A stretch of DNA of 64,000 bases from Candidatus Kapaibacterium sp. (GTDB lineage: Bacteria; Bacteroidota; Ignavibacteria; Kapaibacteriales; UBA2268): positions 1 to 64,000 of the forward strand of contig JAOABA010000012.1 in the NCBI GenBank assembly GCA_026418625.1. Reading direction: 5' to 3'. The notes under the pieces were generated by a model. It was not told the origin of the DNA. It made no database searches and saw only the letters and a list, made by a program, of their open reading frames with translations. Of this stretch, positions 9,670-17,394 are shown in pieces (the first letter of the stretch is position 1; the number at the start of each line of letters is the position of its first letter). Made by a program: the position numbers and the translations under genes.

Positions 9670-10314
9670 TTATCCATCGCTAAGTTCATTAATGATTTCT
9701 TGTAGCTTTTCTTGAGCCGCAGAATAACCTTCATTACGGATTAAACTAACCCAGTCAATTGAAAGAAAAAGATCAAAATGAGCTTGGCGTGATTTTTCAT
9801 CAGGAAATCTGATGTCATTCATCAGGTAATTCCTCAAGTCCCTTGCTAATTCAGAGATGAATGTGTATTCTTCGGGTAATGTTTTGTTTATTTGCTCTTT
9901 TAGATATTTTACAAGGAAAGGTGAATTCCCTTGAGATGCTAATGAAAGGGTAAGAAAACCTCTCTTAATATTTGCCGGAACGATGAAATTGCATAAAACG
10001 GGAACATCTGCAACATTTAGAAGAATACCCAACTCGCTACATTCTTTTTCTATCATCAAATCAACATCTGAATCACCAGTCGAGGCAAAGACAAGGGAAT
10101 AATTTATTAAATCTCCATATTCATATTTTCTTTGAATAAGTTTCAACTGGTTATTTTTGATGATTTCTTCTAGTTCATCAATTACTTCTGGGGAAATAAT
10201 ATCGGGTTTGCATTCAAAATCTAATAAATTTTTGACTTTTCTGGTTGAAACCTTGCCACCACCAATAACAACTGCCTTAAATTTTGTTAGATCAATAAGT
10301 ATCGGAAAATACAT
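9670..10314 (-). CDS. Precorrin-2 dehydrogenase / sirohydrochlorin ferrochelatase (CysG N-terminal / Met8 type)
   Basis: This 214-residue protein starts MYFPILIDLTKFKAVVIGGGKVSTRKVKNLLDF, the NAD-binding GGGxVxxRK motif of the CysG N-terminal/Met8 family. These enzymes oxidise precorrin-2 to sirohydrochlorin and often insert iron to give siroheme. Later motifs LLNVADVPVLCNFIVPA and GFLTLSLASQGNSPFLVKYLK are typical of the family. Length is normal. It directly precedes, and nearly overlaps, the CobA-HemD fusion gene, so the window encodes the route from hydroxymethylbilane to siroheme. Confidence 0.9.
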   Translation of the reverse strand: MYFPILIDLTKFKAVVIGGGKVSTRKVKNLLDFECKPDIISPEVIDELEEIIKNNQLKLIQRKYEYGDLINYSLVFASTGDSDVDLMIEKECSELGILLNVADVPVLCNFIVPANIKRGFLTLSLASQGNSPFLVKYLKEQINKTLPEEYTFISELARDLRNYLMNDIRFPDEKSRQAHFDLFLSIDWVSLIRNEGYSAAQEKLQEIINELSDG

Positions 10315-10370
10315 TTATTTAGAATATCCTATGGAACGTGTAATACTATTACTTTCAATATTTTTTAAAC

Positions 10371-10418
10371 AAAGAAGGATGTTTGCTCTACTTAATTTTT
10401 TTTAAACATCCCTCTTTG
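10371..10418 (-). terminator. Hairpin between the ferritin-like gene and the siroheme operon
   Basis: Arms CAAAGAAGGATGTTT and AAACATCCCTCTTTG pair with one mismatch around an AT-rich loop. The hairpin lies after the stop of the leftward ferritin-like gene and before the siroheme genes. No clear U-run follows, so termination is probable rather than certain. Confidence 0.45.
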
Positions 10419-10430
10419 AAAACAATTAAA

Positions 10431-10913
10431 TTAACTCCAATTATCTCTAATTCCTCTATACTGGCTATCAGTCAGAATGAATTTCATTATACGGTTCATA
10501 TGATCTTTTTCAACTCTGATGATTTCATCCAGAATCTTTTCATCTTCGACAACATCCCTAATGCCAACATAGAATAGGACAGATTCCTTTTCAAAATCAT
10601 AAATTAATTTGAAAATTTCAGTTTTGGACATATTTTGGGATTTTTGAATAGGTTCGAAAAATCTGGATAAATCAACCCCTTGAAGAAATTCTCTGTCCAC
10701 TTCAGCCAAACTTAGTTTTAAATTGCTTGTTTTCTTGGCTAATTCCATAAAGAATAGCTTATGTTCAACTTCATCTCTTGCGAGACTCTCGAAAAGATCT
10801 TTCAAGTTCTCGTCATCAGAGAATTTTTTGGATAAATCAGCATAAGCTTTTGCCCCGAGATCTTCTGCTCTAACAGCAATATCCAAAACATCATTTATTG
10901 ATAAATCTTTCAT
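10431..10913 (-). CDS. Ferritin-like (rubrerythrin-type) diiron protein
   Basis: A 160-residue four-helix protein. AVRAEDLGAKAYADL, LARDEVEHKLFFMEL, FEKESVLFYVGI and IIRVEKDHMNRI supply the Glu and ExxH residues of a rubrerythrin/ferritin-like diiron site. No C-terminal rubredoxin domain is present. Likely roles are peroxide reduction or iron handling. The exact reaction is inferred from the fold. It lies 23 bp downstream of the hemerythrin-PAS gene on the same strand, consistent with a two-gene unit dealing with iron, oxygen or NO. Confidence 0.75.
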   Translation of the reverse strand: MKDLSINDVLDIAVRAEDLGAKAYADLSKKFSDDENLKDLFESLARDEVEHKLFFMELAKKTSNLKLSLAEVDREFLQGVDLSRFFEPIQKSQNMSKTEIFKLIYDFEKESVLFYVGIRDVVEDEKILDEIIRVEKDHMNRIMKFILTDSQYRGIRDNWS

Positions 10914-10936
10914 AATTAATCCTGAATAGTTAAAAA

Positions 10937-11881
10937 TTAATTTTCGTCAAGCAGTCTTTTTTCGCCTTCAATTTCTCTATAGGGTTTAATATCGTGAACC
11001 ATTTCAACGCAACCCTGATATTCGCCGGCACTATTTCTGACAGCATAATAAGAAATATGGACATATTTGTTTTCGAAATTAATCCAAAAAGTGGCAACAT
11101 CTCTCTTACCGGCTTTCATTTCTTCGATTATTTGGTTAACAAGATGAACACTTTTTTGAGGGTGGCATTGCTGAACTGTCCGACCAATTACGCTGAGACT
11201 TCTTGTAAAAATTTTCTCTCCATCCATTTTATTGTAGTATCTGACTCTGTCATCAGCGTCAACAAAGGATAGTTCAATTGGTAAAGCGTCAAGCATATTA
11301 TTGATAACTTCAGTGGAAAGAGAAGCGAGCAAATCAACTTTACCGCCGGATTCCTTTTCCATAGCGTCCAAAAGTGTGGAATACCTCAAATAAGCACCCT
11401 CGCCCAATGATTCTTTCTCAATTTTACGAAATTCAGCATTCAGGAAAATTTCATCATCAGGGGTTAGAATCCTTTTACCCATTGGATATAGAATATCATT
11501 TTCTTTCCAGATATGATTTTTTGTCAAATCAATATAGGAATTGATATTTGAATGGAAATCGGCTGGAATATTGCCCGAGGATGCCTCATCAAGCTGAGAT
11601 TTAATCAAATTAATAAATTTTCTTTCTTCTTCGTGTTCGAGAATCATTACCCCAACAGGTCCTGAAGGTGGCAAACCCCTTTCTAAAAGCAAAGGAAAAT
11701 ATACCTTTTCTTCCTTCATATTATGGCATAAATCACCATAATCCCAAAGAAAATCAAAAAGTGTTCTAAGAGCAGTAAAATTTATTTTAGTTTTTTTCTG
11801 TAGTTGTCTTTCTATTAAAACCAGAGCCTTCTCAATTAGAGAATGATCGCTCATTAAATTGCTAAGATATAATGATGTCAT
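10937..11881 (-). CDS. Hemerythrin-domain plus PAS-like domain sensor protein (DUF438-like)
   Basis: A 314-residue soluble protein. Residues 1-160 form a hemerythrin domain with the expected ligand pattern: H13, H53 and E57 (HNMKE), H83 (EHEEER), H123 and E127 (HIWKEND). Residues about 190-310 form a PAS-like domain of the DUF438 type: LPIELSFVDADDRVRYYNK, GRTVQQCHPQKSVHLVNQII, FWINFENKYVHISYYAVRNSAGEYQGCVEMVHDI. Such proteins are thought to sense or bind oxygen or NO. The role is inferred. It heads a unit with the ferritin-like gene. Confidence 0.8.
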   Translation of the reverse strand: MTSLYLSNLMSDHSLIEKALVLIERQLQKKTKINFTALRTLFDFLWDYGDLCHNMKEEKVYFPLLLERGLPPSGPVGVMILEHEEERKFINLIKSQLDEASSGNIPADFHSNINSYIDLTKNHIWKENDILYPMGKRILTPDDEIFLNAEFRKIEKESLGEGAYLRYSTLLDAMEKESGGKVDLLASLSTEVINNMLDALPIELSFVDADDRVRYYNKMDGEKIFTRSLSVIGRTVQQCHPQKSVHLVNQIIEEMKAGKRDVATFWINFENKYVHISYYAVRNSAGEYQGCVEMVHDIKPYREIEGEKRLLDEN

Positions 11882-11971
11882 TATAACCTATGTTTATAAT
11901 TTAACAAAAAGCTAAATCATAAATATATTGAAAAAAAATGGTAGTTAAAAGAAAAAAACCTTTTTTTGTGA

Positions 11972-12658
11972 TTATGAAATGTAGCTGAAAAATAAATCTT
12001 TATCAGCAAAATTTTCTAAAACAACCGAGGCTCCCATTTTGTTTAATAAGTCATTTCCATTACTGTCAATTCCAATGAAATCAATTCCGATTTCTTTTGT
12101 TGTTTTGAAATCCCAGATGCCATCACCGACATAGAATATTTTGTCAAATTTATCAGTTTTGTGTTTTAATTTTGCTTGATAAATTGTATCTTTGACGATA
12201 TCAATACGACTTGAAAATTTATCAGCGTGGGAGAATGGAATACCGTTCGGAATGATATTAATTTTCCTTAGTTTTATCATTGCAGAAAGCTTCCAGCTAC
12301 CAGTAGAAATTCCTACAACGAAATCATCTTTATTAATCAGGTCATTGAATATTTCTTTAGCACCTTGAATTTCTGTGAAAGCTTCTTTTTGGCTCTCGAA
12401 AGAGAAAATAAGCAGTTGATGAAAATGCTTTTTTATTTTTTCTATTTCTTTACTATCAGGATCCCTGTTAAATTTGGTTTTGAAAATTAGACGAGATAAT
12501 TCGATATCTGTCCCAGTAGTTTGATTTTTTAATTCCACCCATTCGTCTTCTGTTATGATTATGGAATATAAATCCTTGAAAGTTCTAAGTAAACAACCAT
12601 CATCAATTGATGTTGTATTTAACAAAGTTCCATCTATGTCAAAAATGATTAATTTCAT
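11972..12658 (-). CDS. HAD-superfamily phosphatase (phosphoglycolate-phosphatase-like)
   Basis: A 228-residue HAD hydrolase. Motif I is IIFDIDGTLLNT, with the nucleophile and acid/base aspartates. Motif II is VVGISTGSW. A conserved lysine follows in the cap-to-core region. Motif IV is FYVGDGIWDFKTTKEIGID. The helical cap between motifs I and II fits a small-molecule phosphatase. The substrate is unknown. Its ATG overlaps the stop of the upstream lipoprotein gene by 4 bases, so the two are translationally linked. Confidence 0.8.
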   Translation of the reverse strand: MKLIIFDIDGTLLNTTSIDDGCLLRTFKDLYSIIITEDEWVELKNQTTGTDIELSRLIFKTKFNRDPDSKEIEKIKKHFHQLLIFSFESQKEAFTEIQGAKEIFNDLINKDDFVVGISTGSWKLSAMIKLRKINIIPNGIPFSHADKFSSRIDIVKDTIYQAKLKHKTDKFDKIFYVGDGIWDFKTTKEIGIDFIGIDSNGNDLLNKMGASVVLENFADKDLFFSYIS

Positions 12659-13245
12659 TGAATTTGTTTATAAGATGAAAGGAAAGCCCTAAAATTGGGT
12701 AAATCGTTTTCAATAGTTTTCTTTGGTCCCACAGCTTTAAAGAAATAAGGACCATTGTTTGAAGGCACAATAGCAGCTACTGTCATATAATCCGGAGTTT
12801 CGGTAAAGTCTTGCGACATAGGGAAAGGTTTCTTTTTGTAAGTGCCGGAAATAAGGACAAACTTGATTTTACCATTTGCAAACTCTTCTGTTTTGAAATC
12901 ATCAGTCTTTGTAAATTCTGCTTTCCATCTGTCAATGTTTGCTTCAGCCATTTCGGGACGGTCGCCAAAATAAAAACCTAAGACTTTCACATTTTCATCC
13001 TCTTTAAGGGCATATTGAACAATTCTCATTTCGGAGGAAGGTTCTTCATTAATCCAATTTGAAGGGAGCCTCATCTGAAAATCAGCAATTTTTAGGATAG
13101 AATCATTTTGAAGGACAACTTGACCAAGTATTTCGTTCTCAATTTTCTTAGTTGCTTCAGCTTTTTTTTGAGCATCCTCTTCGGAATTTTTATTGCAAGA
13201 AATTATTAACAATGCAAATAATAAAAAAAAGTAATATTTCTTCAT
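12655..13245 (-). CDS. Predicted lipoprotein of unknown function
   Basis: A 196-residue protein beginning MKKYYFFLLFALLIISCNKNSEED. Lipobox LIISC places the lipidated cysteine at about residue 17. The mature part starts with a charged helical stretch and then a domain with FQMRLPSNWINEEPSSEMRIVQYAL, resembling the small lipoproteins whose core recalls PsbP/LpqN-like folds. I do not claim the match. It overlaps the following HAD phosphatase gene by 4 bases. Confidence 0.6.
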   Translation of the reverse strand: MKKYYFFLLFALLIISCNKNSEEDAQKKAEATKKIENEILGQVVLQNDSILKIADFQMRLPSNWINEEPSSEMRIVQYALKEDENVKVLGFYFGDRPEMAEANIDRWKAEFTKTDDFKTEEFANGKIKFVLISGTYKKKPFPMSQDFTETPDYMTVAAIVPSNNGPYFFKAVGPKKTIENDLPNFRAFLSSYKQIQ

Positions 13246-13312
13246 ATCTCTATTTTTTGATTAATAAAAAGAATATTTACGAAGTGAAGCTAAAAATATT
13301 GATAGTTTAAAC

Positions 13313-14287
13313 TTACTCGTAATTTTTTAATGTATTGTTTAATTTCAAATTTATTTCTTTTATTAGTTCAACAGGTTTGATGACAGTCATCACGTCACCC
13401 CAGCTTAAGATCCAAGAAATAAAATCAGTTGCAAGAGGAACTCTTAATTTCAATAACAAATCACCATTGCTCTCAAAAGTAAATTGCTGTGATTGGTGCC
13501 AAAATCTATTTAAGAAATAGTGTGAATATTCTGCTTTAATTCTTATCAAAACATTTTCTGGTCTTCCAAAGAACACACCAAAACGATTGATAGACCATTC
13601 TGTGAAATCAAATGGAGGAGTTGAACCAAAATCTTGTTTTAATTCATTTACTTCTTCAATCATTTGTAGTGCCAATGCAATATGAGAGTCGTGATGGGGG
13701 ACATAAGCAATTGTATAGATAGAACCTGCATAAGCAAATAATTTTACTAAGGAACAGACGAATTTATTAATTATCCCCTTATTTGATGTATTATAGCTGA
13801 CTTCAACCCATTTCTTTTTTGAAATAGCGTCAATAACCCTTCTAAGAATAGAATCGTGATGGAAGTAATTGTAATTTCCAATATTTTTATCCCAAAAAAG
13901 ATTTTCCAAGGAGAAAACATCTGCAGGGGCAATTCTTTCAAGTAATGATTTAAGACTCTTTAGTTCTTCTTCTATCATTGTTCCTTCAAATGTTTTCAAA
14001 TGAGCCTTTAATATATAAAATGAAAGAAGTTGGCTAGCGGAAACATTAAAAGGCATAGTATGAGAACGATAATCACGAGATATATAGTAATAAATTTCTC
14101 GCCCTTTTCTTTCTGATTCAAGAGCGGGTTCCATCTCCTGCAGGACTAATAGGTCTCGTTGAATAGTTCTTAATGAAACCTGACCGAACTCACTCGGTAT
14201 CATATCATAGAGGTCTTTAGAGGTATATTTTCTTCCCGAATAAAACTTTTTTAGGAAAAAAAACAATCTTTGACATTGATCAGCCAT
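13313..14287 (-). CDS. WYL-domain transcriptional regulator
   Basis: This protein of about 324 residues has an N-terminal winged HTH (QRLFFFLKKFYSGRKYTSKDLYDMI...VSLRTIQRDLLVLQEM) of the DeoR/YafY type, then a WYL region (ISKKKWVEVSYNTSNKG, VCSLVKLFAYAGSIYTIAYVPHHD). It ends with the C-terminal extension found in WYL regulators (VLIRIKAEYSHYFLNRFWHQSQQFTF). WYL domains bind ligands, sometimes nucleotides, and often regulate phage-defence or DNA-damage genes. ATG at 14287 is preferred over an upstream TTG at 14317. It is divergent from the ARPP-1-domain gene across about 90 bp, which it probably regulates. Confidence 0.8.
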   Translation of the reverse strand: MADQCQRLFFFLKKFYSGRKYTSKDLYDMIPSEFGQVSLRTIQRDLLVLQEMEPALESERKGREIYYYISRDYRSHTMPFNVSASQLLSFYILKAHLKTFEGTMIEEELKSLKSLLERIAPADVFSLENLFWDKNIGNYNYFHHDSILRRVIDAISKKKWVEVSYNTSNKGIINKFVCSLVKLFAYAGSIYTIAYVPHHDSHIALALQMIEEVNELKQDFGSTPPFDFTEWSINRFGVFFGRPENVLIRIKAEYSHYFLNRFWHQSQQFTFESNGDLLLKLRVPLATDFISWILSWGDVMTVIKPVELIKEINLKLNNTLKNYE

Positions 14288-14377
14288 ATTTTTTTTAAGA
14301 TTTTTTTGATACGACAATTATTGACGCACAAATATAGTAATTTTGTTTTGAAAGTAAAACATTTTAGGAGAAAAAAA

Positions 14378-15310
14378 ATGAATGAAACAACGCTCAATTT
14401 CTTCAATAGCTTAAGATTTGGAGAAGTTCAAACAAATGATAATTTATCTGTTATTCCTTTATATCAAAGTAATGGAAAGACGCTGAAATTTATCTCCCTT
14501 GATACAGCATTGAAAAAAGACTATGTCGAAATCAAGGAGGTTAATTCGTCAGGTTCGGTCCCTGATTTAATGTTAAGTAATTTGTCTGATTATTTAGTTT
14601 TTGTACCTCAAGGGGAAGAGTTGCTTGGTGCAAAGCAAAATAGAACTGTAAATACTTCTATTTTAGTTAATAAGAAGACAAATTTAACTATACCAGTGAG
14701 TTGCGTAGAAAGAGGAAGATGGAATTTTGTTTCTAATAAATTCACAACATCTGATTTCATGATTCCTTCTGAATTAAAAAAGAAGGGTTTATTTGCTGCA
14801 AATTATTCTTTAAAAAGGAATTTAGGTTTTCGAGCAGACCAAAGTGAAGTGTGGGATGAAATTGATCAGATTAGTCGAAAGGCTAAGGTTGTTTCAAGAA
14901 CTTCTGCTCTTTATGATGTCCATAAAAACTATGAAAAGAATTATGATAAGCTAATTAGTAAATTTAAGTTAATTCCAGAACAAAAAGGAATTATTGCGTT
15001 CATAAATGGAAAAATTCAGGGAATTGAATTTATATCAAGAAAGCCAGTCTTTAGAAAATACTATAAGAAAATATTGAAAAGCTTTGCTTTAAGCGCTATT
15101 CTTAATGATGAAAAAAATTTTGATATAAAACCTGACTTTTGCTTATCACAACTACAAGAAGAACTTGCTGTTATTAAGAAGAGTGAGTGGTCAAAATTTA
15201 AATCTATTGGATTAGGTTTTGATTATCGTTTAGACACACGTAAATCCGTCGGTAGTGTATTGGAAGTTGATAATAATGTTATATCTTTAAGTTATTACTG
15301 CGAGAATTAA
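14378..15310 (+). CDS. ARPP-1 domain protein
   Basis: This 310-residue protein is largely one ARPP-1-like domain. Diagnostic stretches are EVNSSGSVPDLMLSN, VPQGEELLGAKQNRTVNTSIL, LTIPVSCVERGRW and GIIAFINGKIQGIEFIS. ARPP-1 was defined computationally as a domain associated with ADP-ribosylglycohydrolase and rhodanese-phosphatase genes. To my knowledge no reaction has been shown. The start is ATG at 14378, with AGGAG 8 bases upstream. It ends in a strong terminator and is divergent from a WYL regulator. Function is unknown. A role linked to NAD/ADP-ribose or defence is only an inference from the family. Confidence 0.75.
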   Translation: MNETTLNFFNSLRFGEVQTNDNLSVIPLYQSNGKTLKFISLDTALKKDYVEIKEVNSSGSVPDLMLSNLSDYLVFVPQGEELLGAKQNRTVNTSILVNKKTNLTIPVSCVERGRWNFVSNKFTTSDFMIPSELKKKGLFAANYSLKRNLGFRADQSEVWDEIDQISRKAKVVSRTSALYDVHKNYEKNYDKLISKFKLIPEQKGIIAFINGKIQGIEFISRKPVFRKYYKKILKSFALSAILNDEKNFDIKPDFCLSQLQEELAVIKKSEWSKFKSIGLGFDYRLDTRKSVGSVLEVDNNVISLSYYCEN

Positions 15311-15357
15311 TTTTCCAATCGTTTTTTTTGTCTTTTAGTTTTTCTGTCAAAATACTT

Positions 15358-15402
15358 GGATGTTTTTCAAAAAAAATTAATTTGAAAAACATCCTTTTTT
15401 TT
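15358..15402 (+). terminator. Rho-independent terminator of the ARPP-1 gene
   Basis: A perfect 14-bp stem (GGATGTTTTTCAAA at 15358-15371, TTTGAAAAACATCC at 15381-15394) with a 9-base loop is followed by eight T. It lies 48 bases after the stop of the ARPP-1 gene and also faces the end of the leftward TatD-OMP frame. Confidence 0.85.
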
Positions 15403-15427
15403 ATTATTGAGTTATAAATTTAAAAAA

Positions 15428-16174
15428 CTATTGCCTATTAAAAGGATAAAATGTAACAACGATTCTGGGCAAAGAGAAGAAAGAAGTAACTCTTTGCTCA
15501 ACGAATTTAATATCATTGGGGTCGTTTGGGTTGAATATAACACCATAGGTATCGCTGACTGTCATATCAAAGCTAAGTCTCCATTCTGCTGCAAGTGTTA
15601 GCAATCCAACTCCTGTGAAAGGAATATTTAAATTAAATCCAATACCAGTATTGATGGCAAAGGAGCTGTTTTCTTTTTGTTTGTCAGTTCCTTCCCCGAA
15701 TTTATTGAAAATAATCGAGGGTCCTAATGTGCCAAAGAAATTTAGCCTGCTATTCGGATTAACATACCATTGAGTTCCTAATTCAATCACCTGATGAATA
15801 TTCGGTCCAAGCTGGTTTTTACTTTTTTCAACAATCTTTGTATTCTTTGAATAAACATATCCTAATTGAACTGACATAAATTCCCAAGGGAAAAAATTAA
15901 TCATTCCACCATAAAATAAAATTCCTTCATAAGAAACATCCCTTGTTCCTCTTGCTTCTTGGATTGATTGAACTATTGTATTTGTTCCCAAAAAACCCCC
16001 TATACCAAGAGATTTTTCATAAGGATTATAAACTTCTTCTTCTTCGCTGAAAATATCTTTGAAGCCACCTTCTTCGGTTTTGCTTGTCTGAGCAATTATA
16101 GGAAATGAGTAAAAAGTAAATAATAATAGCAGAACTACAATTTTAAATAAAGTTTTTGCATTTTTTGTTGTCAT
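15428..16174 (-). CDS. Predicted outer-membrane beta-barrel protein from an internal start within the TatD frame
   Basis: Starting at the in-frame ATG at 16174 gives a 248-residue protein with an ideal signal peptide: Lys-rich n-region (MTTKNAKTLFK), hydrophobic core (IVVLLLLFTFYSFPII) and an AQ cleavage site typical of this phylum. A GAGG sequence at 16186-16183 sits 8 bases before that ATG. The mature part has an acidic stretch (EEEEVYNPYEKS), then alternating strands with glycines and aromatics (GGFLGTNTIV, LFYGGMINFFPWEFMSVQLGYVYS, TLAAEWRLSFDM, PRIVVTFYPF), as in small outer-membrane barrels. The same codons serve as the TatD C-terminal helix and the signal-peptide n-region. Confidence 0.6.
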   Translation of the reverse strand: MTTKNAKTLFKIVVLLLLFTFYSFPIIAQTSKTEEGGFKDIFSEEEEVYNPYEKSLGIGGFLGTNTIVQSIQEARGTRDVSYEGILFYGGMINFFPWEFMSVQLGYVYSKNTKIVEKSKNQLGPNIHQVIELGTQWYVNPNSRLNFFGTLGPSIIFNKFGEGTDKQKENSSFAINTGIGFNLNIPFTGVGLLTLAAEWRLSFDMTVSDTYGVIFNPNDPNDIKFVEQRVTSFFSLPRIVVTFYPFNRQ

Positions 16175-16894
16175 CTTTATAACCTCATCTATTGATATCT
16201 TTTTTATTTCAGCAATTTTTTCAGCGATAAATTTGATAAAAGCAGGTTCATTTTTCTTGCCTCTATGCGGAACCGGTGCCATCCAAGGTGAATCAGTCTC
16301 AAGAAGAATTTTATCTAAGGGTGCCACAAGGACTGTTTCTTCTAAATTCGTTTTCTTAAAAGTAATATTGCCTGTGAATGAAACATTAAAACCTAAATCC
16401 AAGGCTTTCTCCAACTGTTCAGGATTTCCTGAAAAACAGTGCAAAACGCCTGTCAATGTTCCATCTTGCTCATCTTCAAGTATTGCAAAAATATCTTCAA
16501 AGGCATCTCTGTTATGGACAATAACAGGTAACTGGTATTTTTTTGCAAGTTTTAAATGTTCCCTAAATAGTTTTTTCTGCACTTCCGGTGGTGAAAAATC
16601 ATAGTAATAATCAAGTCCTATCTCGCCCACTGCAACTGGATTATGTTCATTAATTATTTGTTCAACAAGTTTTATAGCTTCTCCATTTACTTCATTTGAA
16701 TTGTGTGGGTGGATACCTATTCCAAAGCATAACTTCTCAGAACTATTTGCAACTTCGATTAGTTTATTAAAAGTTTTTGGTTCAATTGCAGGAATGATGA
16801 TTTTTTCAATGTTCGCTTCTTCTGCTCTTTTGAGAATATCATCACGAATATCATCGAAATCCTGAACATCAATATGTGCGTGAGTATCAATCAT
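15428..16894 (-). CDS. TatD-family metal-dependent hydrolase fused in frame to an outer-membrane beta-barrel protein
   Basis: Residues 1-251 are a complete TatD-type DNase/hydrolase: MIDTHAHID (metal-binding HxH), GIHPH, VAVGEIGLDYYYDFSPPEVQKKLFREHL, PVIVHNRDA, GVLHCFSG and LLETDSPWMAPVPHRGKKNEP. TatD proteins normally end just after the helix matching IDEVIKMTTKNAKTLF (residues 235-250). Here no stop follows. The frame continues into IVVLLLLFTFYSFPIIAQ and a ~220-residue beta-barrel-like domain ending TFYPFNRQ. Either a fusion protein is made, or translation restarts inside (next entry). It begins 6 bp after the peroxiredoxin stop on the same strand. Confidence 0.8.
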   Translation of the reverse strand: MIDTHAHIDVQDFDDIRDDILKRAEEANIEKIIIPAIEPKTFNKLIEVANSSEKLCFGIGIHPHNSNEVNGEAIKLVEQIINEHNPVAVGEIGLDYYYDFSPPEVQKKLFREHLKLAKKYQLPVIVHNRDAFEDIFAILEDEQDGTLTGVLHCFSGNPEQLEKALDLGFNVSFTGNITFKKTNLEETVLVAPLDKILLETDSPWMAPVPHRGKKNEPAFIKFIAEKIAEIKKISIDEVIKMTTKNAKTLFKIVVLLLLFTFYSFPIIAQTSKTEEGGFKDIFSEEEEVYNPYEKSLGIGGFLGTNTIVQSIQEARGTRDVSYEGILFYGGMINFFPWEFMSVQLGYVYSKNTKIVEKSKNQLGPNIHQVIELGTQWYVNPNSRLNFFGTLGPSIIFNKFGEGTDKQKENSSFAINTGIGFNLNIPFTGVGLLTLAAEWRLSFDMTVSDTYGVIFNPNDPNDIKFVEQRVTSFFSLPRIVVTFYPFNRQ

Positions 16895-16900
16895 TCGGTG

Positions 16901-17371
16901 TTATTTCTTCAATTCTTTGATTGCATTAATAACTTCTTCGACGTGACCATCCACCTTTACATTCGAGAATACTTTTCTGATAATTCCTTCATCATCAATG
17001 ATATAAGTAGTTCTGATAACCCCAAGATACTTTTTACCATACATTGATTTTTCGCCCATAATATCATAAGCGTTGCAAATTGTTTTATCGGGGTCAGCAA
17101 TCAAATGGAAATTTAAATTGAATTTGGTTTTAAAATTGTTATGAGATTTCAAGCTGTCGGGGCTGACACCAATAACTTCCACTCCTAATTTCGTAATTTC
17201 TTCCATATTATCCCTAAAACTGCAGGCTTCTTTGGTGCAGCCAGAAGTATTATCTTTTGGATAAAAATAGAGAACAAACCACTTGCCTTTTAAGTCCTTT
17301 AATGATATGGTTTTATTTTCATCAATTGCTCCTTCGAAATTAGGAGCTTTACCTCCAACATTTAGTGCCAT
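16901..17371 (-). CDS. bcp: Thioredoxin-dependent peroxiredoxin, BCP type
   Basis: This 156-residue thiol peroxidase reduces hydroperoxides using thioredoxin. It shows ISLKDLKGKWFVLYFYPKDNTSGCTKEACSFRDN, where the first Cys is the peroxidatic residue with the P-x3-T/S-x2-C context, and the second Cys, five residues on, is the resolving position of BCP enzymes. VEVIGVSPDSLKSHNNFKTKFNLNFHLIADPDKTI follows. Length is normal. It lies between dnaX and the TatD frame on the same strand with short spacers, so the three are probably co-transcribed. Confidence 0.9.
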   Translation of the reverse strand: MALNVGGKAPNFEGAIDENKTISLKDLKGKWFVLYFYPKDNTSGCTKEACSFRDNMEEITKLGVEVIGVSPDSLKSHNNFKTKFNLNFHLIADPDKTICNAYDIMGEKSMYGKKYLGVIRTTYIIDDEGIIRKVFSNVKVDGHVEEVINAIKELKK

Positions 17372-17394
17372 AATTCTAACCTAAAAAATTAAAA

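Noticed and set aside
15407-15601. Rightward open frame opposite the end of the TatD-OMP frame
   Set aside because: It is antisense to the coding strand of the barrel domain, lacks a credible ribosome-binding site, and overlaps the stop region. Shadow of the real gene.
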